The position numbers and the translations under genes were made by a program. From positions 1 to 11,294 of the forward strand of contig DAJW01000112.1 in NCBI GenBank assembly GCA_002496485.1: a stretch of DNA of 11,294 bases, read 5' to 3'. Below, piece after piece: positions 6,000 to 11,294 of this stretch (its first letter is position 1; every line of letters begins with the position of its first letter). This DNA is from Euryarchaeota archaeon UBA36. Lineage in GTDB: Archaea > Thermoplasmatota > Poseidoniia > Poseidoniales > Thalassarchaeaceae. The notes under the pieces were generated by a model, which saw nothing but the letters and a program-made list of their open reading frames with translations, was not told the origin of the DNA and ran no database searches.

Positions 6000-7709
6000 A
6001 TGGAAAATCCATCTACTAATGATATTCGGGGAATTGTAGTTGGGCCTACGGAAGTTAAAGAGGAGTTTTTTGAAAGAAAAATAGGATTAATTTCCGTAGT
6101 CATAATATCTCTTTCTGCGATGCTAGGGTCTGGGCTATTTGTACTTCCAGCCTTAGCTATGCTAGAAATGGGCGGAGGTACTATCCCAGTAGGCGGAGTA
6201 TGGCTAGCTTATTTTTTGGCGGCAATAGTTGTACTTCCTGCCGCCATATCGAAATCAGAACTAGCATCTGCAATGCCGTTTACTGGAGGTACTTACGTAT
6301 ACGTTCAGAAAACATTTGGAGCGCTCGTTGGAACTATTTCTGGGTTGGGACTATGGGCCAATTTCATGCTAAAATCTGCTTTTGCTTTGATTGGATTTAA
6401 AGCCTATTTATGGGTAATAGAGGCCGCAATCGGAGATTTGACAGGATTAGAAATGGAGATTGATATTCAAGTAGCTGCATTGTTATTGCTAATTATAATC
6501 ATTATAATTAATATTAGAGGATTGAAGAGTATAAAAAAGGTACAAACGCCAATCATACTTTCAGCTACAACCTTCCTTCTAGGACTTAGCGTGTGGTCTC
6601 TAATTACTATGCCAATTAATTGGGATTCAGTAGTATCCAAGGAAGCATTCGGTGGAGGAATTAGTTCAGTGGCAACTACTGCTGCGTTTGTCTTCGTATC
6701 TTATGCAGGAGTTACAAAAATAGCAGCAGTAGGTGGTGAAATAAAAAATCCGAATAAAAATATACCAAATGGGATACTACTGTCATTACTAATTAGTTGC
6801 TTTTTATACGTTTTTATTACGTTCTCAATGGCGGCTGTTATGAATCCATCGGATTATTTGGAAGAAGATGATAGTCATCACGCAAGACATGATCCGGTAT
6901 ACATTTTTGCCGAGGGCGTGGGTGGCGAATTAATAGGCACAATAGCTGCATTATTTTCGGTTATAGTTATGACTTCTATGGCAGTTGCAGGAATGATGGC
7001 TGCATCTAGATTCCCATTTGCTATGGCAAAGGACAAGTTAATCCCTGATGCTTTTGGTAAGGTTCACCCTAAGTTCCAAACACCTCAACTCTCGATTATT
7101 TTTACCGGATTATCCATGGGTTTGGCGATAACATTTCTACCGGTTCATGACGTGGCGGAACTAGCTTCTGGTTTCAAAATCATGATTTTTATAGTGATTA
7201 ATTTTAGTGTAATTATACTCAGAACTTCTAGTAGCTCGCACAATTGGTATATGCCGGAATGGAAATCTCCAATGTATCCCTTTACACAGTTTTTCGGAGT
7301 TTTAGCGGGTTTTTGGTTACTGATTCTTATGGGGACTGAAGCATTAATAGGGGCATCTACTGCTATTATTCTAGGATTATTGATTTTCAAATCTTATGGT
7401 GAAAAATATAATGAAAGTATTATTTCTCCTTGGAATACTTTTACGCTTACTTTGAAAAATTCTGATGAGGTAGAAATTAGAAGAAAGAAGGCTGCATTCT
7501 TCTCAGTTAAAACTAGAAATGATAATGATTTGGATTTCGATGAGTTTACTACAGCGATGAATTACTTGAAACCCGATACTTATGAAAAGCAATACTTGTC
7601 TAGACTATTTTCTCAATTAGACAACAACAAAAATGGAAAAATTAGCCTAGAGGAGTTCATTCAACTAGATGAAGATGCTTTAAATCAGCATTCGATTGAA
7701 GCCGAGTAG
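6000..7709 (+). CDS. APC-superfamily amino-acid permease with C-terminal EF-hand extension
   Basis: A 569-residue transporter with about twelve hydrophobic helices. Helix 1 contains the unwound-helix motif SAMLGSGLFVLP, and the signature VTKIAAVGGEIKNPNKNIP after helix 6 is typical of the amino acid-polyamine-organocation family. After the last helix a soluble tail of about 100 residues includes one canonical EF-hand loop, DNNKNGKISLEE (residues 541-552, nucleotides 7620-7655). About 37 residues earlier is a degenerate loop, KTRNDNDLDFDE (504-515), with Lys and Arg at ligand positions 1 and 3. This suggests calcium-responsive transport or assembly, which is inference. An acidic, histidine-containing loop (EEDDSHHARHD) lies between two helices. 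The same frame is open from an ATG at 5931, but those 23 residues look unconserved and would leave only 5 bp to the divergent FKBP gene, so ATG 6000 is preferred with some doubt. The transported substrate is unknown. Confidence 0.85.
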   Translation: MENPSTNDIRGIVVGPTEVKEEFFERKIGLISVVIISLSAMLGSGLFVLPALAMLEMGGGTIPVGGVWLAYFLAAIVVLPAAISKSELASAMPFTGGTYVYVQKTFGALVGTISGLGLWANFMLKSAFALIGFKAYLWVIEAAIGDLTGLEMEIDIQVAALLLLIIIIIINIRGLKSIKKVQTPIILSATTFLLGLSVWSLITMPINWDSVVSKEAFGGGISSVATTAAFVFVSYAGVTKIAAVGGEIKNPNKNIPNGILLSLLISCFLYVFITFSMAAVMNPSDYLEEDDSHHARHDPVYIFAEGVGGELIGTIAALFSVIVMTSMAVAGMMAASRFPFAMAKDKLIPDAFGKVHPKFQTPQLSIIFTGLSMGLAITFLPVHDVAELASGFKIMIFIVINFSVIILRTSSSSHNWYMPEWKSPMYPFTQFFGVLAGFWLLILMGTEALIGASTAIILGLLIFKSYGEKYNESIISPWNTFTLTLKNSDEVEIRRKKAAFFSVKTRNDNDLDFDEFTTAMNYLKPDTYEKQYLSRLFSQLDNNKNGKISLEEFIQLDEDALNQHSIEAE

Positions 7710-7733
7710 TTGAAGATGTAGGTATGTATCCGG

Positions 7734-8564
7734 ATGATGAGGGATGGGATGGTTGTAGCAGGTAGAGCGAAGAAAGTTACCACACATACACTTCAAGAAA
7801 TGAAGCGGGCCCATGAAAAAATATCTATGCTAACTGCATATGATTTTTCATTAGCAAGGTTGGTTGATGAAGCCGGAATTGATGTGATTTTAGTTGGTGA
7901 TTCAGCATCAAATGTTATGGCAGGAAATGATACTACAGTTCCTATTACTCTAGAGCATATGATTTACCATGCAAAGTGTGTAGTCAATGCAGTTGATCGA
8001 GCACTGGTGGTTGTAGATATGCCCTTTGGGACCTATCAAGGAGATTCAAAATTAGCTCTAAAAAGTGCAATAAGAATATTGAAAGAATCAGGTGGACATG
8101 CAGTTAAGTTAGAAGGTGGAATTGAAATTGTTGATTCTATCAAGAGGATTTTGACAGCTGGAATTCCCGTAATGGGGCATCTTGGCCTTACTCCACAATC
8201 TATCTATAAATTCGGCACCTACTCTGTTAGGGCGGAAGAAGAGGAAGAAGCTAAGAAATTGATGAGTGATGCTCACGCATTACAAGAAGCGGGTTGTTTT
8301 TCTGTAGTATTTGAAAAAATTCCTGCTGATTTGGCAGGCGAGGTAAGTAAATCTCTAGAGATTCCAACAATAGGAATCGGCGGAGGACCTGAATGTGATG
8401 GGCAAGTTTTGGTCTTACATGATATGTTAGGGATAACTAAACAATTTTCGCCCAGATTTTTGAGAAGATATGCTAGCCTAGGAGATACAATAGATGCTGC
8501 TGTGAAGAAATATATTTCTGACATCAGAAGTGGAGATTTTCCCAACAATGATGAAAGTTACTGA
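7734..8564 (+). CDS. panB: 3-methyl-2-oxobutanoate hydroxymethyltransferase (ketopantoate hydroxymethyltransferase)
   Basis: A 276-residue enzyme that transfers a hydroxymethyl group from 5,10-methylene-tetrahydrofolate (or the archaeal pterin equivalent) to 3-methyl-2-oxobutanoate. It makes ketopantoate for pantothenate and CoA synthesis. The family blocks are present: MLTAYDFSLARLVDEAGID (32-50), VGDSASNVMAG with Asp56, VVVDMPFGTYQ with Asp95, HAVKLEGG with Lys125 and Glu127, MGHLGLTPQSIYKFG (147-161), FEKIP with Glu194, and IPTIGIGGGPECDGQVLVLHDMLG (210-233). Asp56, Asp95 and Glu127 correspond to the usual metal-binding acids. Length is normal. Start codons at 7734, 7737 and 7749 are all possible; bacterial PanB proteins begin near the TLQEMK segment, so the later one would also fit. 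It follows the permease by 24 bases and is probably co-transcribed with it. Confidence 0.95.
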   Translation: MMRDGMVVAGRAKKVTTHTLQEMKRAHEKISMLTAYDFSLARLVDEAGIDVILVGDSASNVMAGNDTTVPITLEHMIYHAKCVVNAVDRALVVVDMPFGTYQGDSKLALKSAIRILKESGGHAVKLEGGIEIVDSIKRILTAGIPVMGHLGLTPQSIYKFGTYSVRAEEEEEAKKLMSDAHALQEAGCFSVVFEKIPADLAGEVSKSLEIPTIGIGGGPECDGQVLVLHDMLGITKQFSPRFLRRYASLGDTIDAAVKKYISDIRSGDFPNNDESY

Positions 8565-8626
8565 TTTACAGATTGTCTTATCCCCAACGTTCAAGGACAC
8601 TCACTTCTGGGTATTGACTGACGACT

Positions 8627-9583
8627 ATGAGTGAAATGTGGGTGGAACGTCATCGACCGAAATCTGTAATTGATATTAAAGGGCAAGAGACGATAGTAGA
8701 AAGGTTAGGATCCTATGCTAATTCCGGTACATTTCCGCATTTAATGTTCTCAGGACCACCAGGAACTGGTAAGACGACTGCTGCACTAGCATTGACTAGA
8801 GATGTATTTGGAGAAAATTTTAGAAATAACTTATTGGAAATGAATGCTAGTGATGAAAGAAAGTTGGAATCTATCAGAACTAAAGTAAAGCAATTTGCCA
8901 GGACTGTACCCCTACCCGGCACAAACTTCAAAGCGATATTTTTAGATGAAGCAGATGCGTTAACTTCTGATGCTCAAGGAGCGCTGAGAAGGATAATGGA
9001 GCAGTATGCCGATACATGCAGATTTATTCTATCTTGTAATTATTCATCTAAGATAATTGAGGCGATTCAATCCAGATGTGCAGTCTTTAGATTTAGACCT
9101 CTTGAAGAATCTAAGGTTTATGAAATGATTTTGCAAGTTGCTAAATCCGAAGATGTTGAAATAGAATCTGATGCTGCTATGGCTATCGCACAGGTAAGTC
9201 TTGGGGATTTGAGAAAGGCCATCACTTCATTGCAGGTGGCATCCTCTCTGAGTTCCGTAGTTACTAGGGATATGATTTACGAGACAACTGCAACTGCACC
9301 ACCCGAGGAGTTAAGGCATTTCTTTGACTCTTGTAAAGAACATGGATTTAAGCATTCAAGGATAAAAATGAGGGAAATACAGGATAAATATGGATTAGCT
9401 GGAACTGACTTAGTTAATCAACTTCACAGAGAATTGGAAAACATACCATTTATCGAAGATAAAATGAAATTAGAAATTACAGAAATTATGGCAGAAGCGG
9501 ATTTCAGAATGGTAGAAGGTGGTGGCGAAAACTTACAACTAGATGCAATGACTGCACGAATTTGTATTTTACTTGGTAATTAA
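8627..9583 (+). CDS. rfcS: Replication factor C small subunit (clamp loader ATPase)
   Basis: A 318-residue AAA+ ATPase that, with the large subunit, loads the PCNA sliding clamp at primer-template junctions. It starts MWVERHRPKSVIDIKGQE, the RFC N-terminal box. It then has Walker A GPPGTGKT (43-50), EMNASDER (71-78), Walker B FLDEAD (105-110), sensor 1 around ILSCNYSSKI, and the arginine-finger SRC motif (149-151). GDLRKAITSLQ (sensor 2) and a C-terminal helical collar domain follow. The length is typical of archaeal RfcS. No intein is present in the ATPase domain, where many archaeal rfcS genes carry one. The 62-bp gap after panB has no obvious TATA box. The stop codon overlaps the converging membrane-protein gene by the 4 bp TTAA. 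Confidence 0.97.
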   Translation: MSEMWVERHRPKSVIDIKGQETIVERLGSYANSGTFPHLMFSGPPGTGKTTAALALTRDVFGENFRNNLLEMNASDERKLESIRTKVKQFARTVPLPGTNFKAIFLDEADALTSDAQGALRRIMEQYADTCRFILSCNYSSKIIEAIQSRCAVFRFRPLEESKVYEMILQVAKSEDVEIESDAAMAIAQVSLGDLRKAITSLQVASSLSSVVTRDMIYETTATAPPEELRHFFDSCKEHGFKHSRIKMREIQDKYGLAGTDLVNQLHRELENIPFIEDKMKLEITEIMAEADFRMVEGGGENLQLDAMTARICILLGN

Positions 9584-10485
9584 GCCACTTGAGAGATTAA
9601 AAGAGTATAGTCTTGGTTCCAGAAATTCTTTCCTGTACTCCAAGGAGCTCCATCTTCATCCATTTCAACAGAAATTGTATATTCTCCCGGACCTAAATTT
9701 CCTAAATTCCATGCCATACCATAATCCAATGGATTTGGGGCTACTTGAGGATTTTCGGATACTCGATTTGATAGTTGATTAGTCCATAATCCTCTATTCC
9801 ATTGGCTGACATTTTCAAATTGTTGTGATACTTCAATCTGATTTTGCACAATACCTTGTAATGAAACTAGAGGTTCGGATTGCCCCTTCTGAGTAATAAC
9901 TACAGAAATATTTGAATCCGTAACATCCAAGTTGTCTCGTACGGCCAATCCCAATATTACTTCAATTGAATCTTGATTAATTGATAGTTGATAAACGGAA
10001 TTTTCCCAACTATATCCTGCAATTCCTTCTGTATATTCAATGTCTATTCCGTCAGCAACATGCGGTGGGGCTATATCTGCCAGAGGTGGATTAACTATAG
10101 CAAAAGAAAGAGCCAGCCATGTAAATAAATACAAGAAACCAGCTCTAAACCAATTTCCTCTGGTATAGAGATCGTAATAATCAGATGGTATTATGGCTTT
10201 GTGTAATGGCTTTAATGTGAATATCAATAATACTGGGAGGAGCCAAAGGGCTTCCTCTGTTTTTTCCAAAGTTGGCATGAAGTAATAACGCATCATTAAT
10301 GCCACGATTAGGCCAAAAATAATCACTAGCCACATAGATAATGCATCTGCTTTTTCTTTAGATGCATGAGATGCAGGTTCAAATGGCTCTAAAGTAGTAC
10401 TTTTTCTATCTTCTTTATTCCCATCTCTGGGTTTTTTCTTTCCAGAATATGCGCTTGCCCTCAAGGCTGAGTCTACATCTACCAT
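9580..10485 (-). CDS. Three-helix membrane protein with extracytoplasmic C-terminal domain, unknown function
   Basis: A 301-residue protein I cannot assign. Residues 1-46 are charged and Lys/Arg/Glu rich, likely cytoplasmic (SGKKKPRDGNKEDRK). Three hydrophobic helices follow at about 50-70, 79-97 and 113-132. The remaining 165 residues are hydrophilic, rich in Asn, Ser and acidic residues, with alternating beta-like stretches such as YQLSINQDSIEVILGLAV and the closing GPGEYTISVEMDEDG. By charge at the membrane borders the C-terminal domain is probably outside the cell. The GPGEYTISVEM stretch recalls beta-sandwich domains of archaeal surface proteins, but this is weak. No signal peptide is visible. 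The ATG at 10485 is the first in frame, and the upstream 120 bp are shared with the tRNA promoter region. Confidence 0.7.
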   Translation of the reverse strand: MVDVDSALRASAYSGKKKPRDGNKEDRKSTTLEPFEPASHASKEKADALSMWLVIIFGLIVALMMRYYFMPTLEKTEEALWLLPVLLIFTLKPLHKAIIPSDYYDLYTRGNWFRAGFLYLFTWLALSFAIVNPPLADIAPPHVADGIDIEYTEGIAGYSWENSVYQLSINQDSIEVILGLAVRDNLDVTDSNISVVITQKGQSEPLVSLQGIVQNQIEVSQQFENVSQWNRGLWTNQLSNRVSENPQVAPNPLDYGMAWNLGNLGPGEYTISVEMDEDGAPWSTGKNFWNQDYTLLISQVA

Positions 10486-10605
10486 TGCACTCGTGTTTAA
10501 GGGATGAAGGTAGACACATCAATGCTACGCGTGAAAGTGAGAGAAGAATTAGGCATTATTATCGGGGAATACTCAAATGTATTTGTTGCTCGGTCAGGAT
10601 ATAAT

Positions 10606-10734
10606 GCCGGGGTGGCGTAGTTGGTAGCGCGTCGGACTCATAGGGCAGCCGTAAGGCATGTTCGCGCCGAAAACCCACTTTGTGATGCCTGAGTCATCCG
10701 AAGGTCGCGGGTTCAAGTCCCGCTCCCGGCACCA
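10606..10734 (+). tRNA. trnM: Elongator tRNA-Met (CAU) with a 53-nt intron and encoded CCA
   Basis: The cloverleaf folds fully. Acceptor GCCGGGG pairs with TCCCGGC (one G-U). The D arm is GCGT/GCGC with conserved A14 and G18-G19. The anticodon stem TCGGA pairs with TCCGA, and the loop is C-T-CAT-A-A with anticodon at 10639-10641. The T arm is GCGGG-TTCAAGT-CCCGC. Discriminator A is 10731 and CCA is encoded at 10732-10734. Spliced length is 76 nt. The lack of three consecutive G-C pairs in the anticodon stem and of A1-U72 excludes an initiator. The GCCGGGG acceptor and GTCGGACTCATA segment fit elongator Met rather than Ile2. A weak TATA-like AATGTATTT at 10576-10584 is about 26 bases upstream. 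Confidence 0.95.
10643..10695 (+). other. tRNA intron with canonical bulge-helix-bulge splice motif
   Basis: The intron is inserted after nucleotide 37, the standard position. The central 4-bp helix is CTCA (10637-10640) with TGAG (10690-10693). The two 3-nt bulges are TA^G (10641-10643) and TC^A (10694-10696), and cleavage after the second base of each yields the 53-nt intron. Flanking helices are the anticodon stem on one side and GGCA (10644-10647) with TGCC (10686-10689) on the other. Inside, GCC-GTAA-GGC (10648-10657) can form a small GNRA-capped hairpin. This is the substrate of the archaeal tRNA splicing endonuclease. Confidence 0.92.
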
Positions 10735-10741
10735 TTTTTTT
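10735..10741 (+). terminator. Oligo-T terminator after tRNA-Met
   Basis: Seven consecutive T residues start directly after the encoded CCA. Archaeal RNA polymerase terminates at T-runs without needing a hairpin, so this is a likely end of the tRNA transcript. Confidence 0.7.
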
Positions 10742-10767
10742 CAAAGCTATCGCCATTACAGAGGGTT

Positions 10768-10794
10768 CTGAGGGCCCAATTAGGGCCGACTCAG
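10768..10794. repeat. GC-rich hairpin overlapping the stop of the surface-protein gene
   Basis: An inverted repeat forms a 10-bp stem: CTGAG (10768-10772) with CTCAG (10790-10794), and GGCCC (10773-10777) with GGGCC (10783-10787). The loop is AATTA and there is a 2-nt bulge, GA. It overlaps the TGA stop (10791-10793) of the leftward gene. No T-run follows it in the leftward direction, so it is not a bacterial-type terminator. It could protect or define the mRNA 3' end. Confidence 0.6.
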
Positions 10795-11294
10795 TCCTTA
10801 CGTCTACTTGTAACTATGATAGCAGCACCAACTAGAGATACAAGACTCATGATAGAGGAGAATCCAGGCAATCCTAGGAATCCACCATCATCTGAATCAT
10901 CAGTTGTTGTATCAGTTATTCCAGCATCTTGTTGCGCCTGAGCATTATCTCCAATTCCATCTCCGTCACTGTCCTTGGTCTCAGATTCATCATATGGGAA
11001 TGCGTCTTCGTTATTGCCTACGCCGTCTCCATCACTATCAACAAATTCTAATGGATCGGTTGGGAATGCGTCGGTATTATCCCCAACTCCGTCTGAATCT
11101 GTATCAATCCAATCATTGGAATCTGATGGGAATACATCGGCATTATCTCCAACTCCATCTCCGTCACTGTCGAATCTTTCTCGCGGGTCATCTGGGAATG
11201 CGTCTGAGTTATCTCCTACGCCATCTCTATCCGTGTCCCTATGTTCATTAGAATCTAATGGGAAGTAATCTAAGAAGTCCATGAAACCGTCATT
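10791..11294 (-). CDS. Surface protein with calcium-binding (thrombospondin type 3-like) repeats and PGF-CTERM-like anchor, C-terminal part
   Basis: The frame is open to the window edge (NDGF precedes the Met at 11282 in frame), so the N-terminus lies outside and that internal Met is not the start. The visible 168 residues contain four and a half repeats with the core DSDGDGVGDNADVFP, the acidic DxDxDG pattern of thrombospondin type 3 calcium-binding repeats. A Thr/Asp-rich linker (TDTTTDDSDDGG) follows. The end is GLPGFSSIMSLVSLVGAAIIVTSRRKD, a Pro-Gly-Phe start, a hydrophobic helix and a basic tail. This tripartite arrangement resembles PGF-CTERM signals processed by archaeosortase, implying a secreted protein anchored to the cell surface. 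The repeats probably form a calcium-stiffened stalk. The full domain content and ligand are unknown. Confidence 0.85.
   Translation of the reverse strand, partial: NDGFMDFLDYFPLDSNEHRDTDRDGVGDNSDAFPDDPRERFDSDGDGVGDNADVFPSDSNDWIDTDSDGVGDNTDAFPTDPLEFVDSDGDGVGNNEDAFPYDESETKDSDGDGIGDNAQAQQDAGITDTTTDDSDDGGFLGLPGFSSIMSLVSLVGAAIIVTSRRKD
10974..11237 (-). repeat. Four tandem 66-nt (22-residue) repeats within the surface-protein gene
   Basis: Units run leftward from 11237, 11171, 11105 and 11039, with a partial fifth from 10973. Each encodes D-[ST]-D-x-D-G-V-G-[DN]-N-x-D-x-F-P followed by seven variable residues. The repetition is visible in DNA as recurring GGGAATGCGTC and ATCTCC segments and is coding, not an array of spacers. 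Confidence 0.9.

Noticed and set aside
10504..10620. A 38-codon open frame (starting MKVDTSMLRVKVREEL) between the membrane-protein gene and the tRNA
   Set aside because: It runs 15 bases into the tRNA acceptor and D arm, has no clear ribosome binding site, and resembles nothing I know. The region is better explained as divergent promoter DNA. Expression data would be needed to revive it.
10606..10734. Initiator tRNA-Met or tRNA-Ile2 (both can have a CAU anticodon)
   Set aside because: The anticodon stem lacks the three consecutive G-C pairs and the acceptor lacks A1-U72 of initiators. The acceptor GCCGGGG and the T-arm sequence fit archaeal elongator Met rather than Ile2.
10974..11237. Regularly spaced repeats that could suggest a CRISPR array
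   Set aside because: Units are directly tandem at 66 nt, diverge mostly as synonymous or conservative codon changes and keep an open protein frame, without unique spacers.
10904..11268. Two open frames on the plus strand, rich in Leu/His or in Ser/Pro repeats
   Set aside because: They are antisense shadows of the 66-nt coding repeats; their apparent repetitiveness is inherited from the calcium-binding repeats on the minus strand.

Overview
The window looks like archaeal chromosome, most likely from a low-GC marine planktonic euryarchaeon of the Marine Group II (Poseidoniales) type. The domain assignment is firm. It rests on a replication factor C small subunit, a tRNA-Met gene with a canonical bulge-helix-bulge intron, candidate TATA boxes close to start codons, and a surface protein with a PGF-CTERM-like tail. 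The lineage is an inference from gene content and AT-rich, compact organisation, not from a marker phylogeny. No mobile element, CRISPR array or rRNA is visible.

Layout. Positions 1-1877 hold a leftward block: a YbaK-type aminoacyl-tRNA deacylase, a SMUG1-type uracil-DNA glycosylase, and the N-terminal third of an AMP-forming acyl-CoA synthetase cut by the window edge. A 54-bp divergent spacer with one TATA-like element separates this block from a rightward DRAM/Frag1-like membrane protein. A small leftward membrane protein of unknown function converges on that gene.

Positions 3174-5440 are the most interesting part. A rightward three-gene cassette encodes a LigB-type extradiol dioxygenase catalytic subunit, a paralogous subunit that has lost its metal ligands, and a RidA-family protein resembling 2-aminomuconate deaminase. 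This is the gene set of bacterial 2-aminophenol meta-cleavage (AmnB, AmnA, AmnD), except that the semialdehyde dehydrogenase is not in the window.

A leftward SlyD-like FKBP isomerase converges on the cassette. Next come three rightward genes: an APC-type amino-acid permease with a C-terminal EF-hand extension, panB (pantothenate and CoA synthesis) and rfcS (clamp loader). A leftward three-helix membrane protein with an external domain overlaps the end of rfcS. The window closes with the intron-containing elongator tRNA-Met and a leftward calcium-binding-repeat surface protein whose N-terminus lies outside the window.

The region is very compact. Convergent neighbours end 3 bp apart or overlap by 4 bp through a palindrome that supplies both stop codons. 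Divergent neighbours are separated by only a few tens of bases. Several starts show no Shine-Dalgarno sequence and could be leaderless, whereas the second and third genes of the dioxygenase cassette have recognisable ribosome binding sites.
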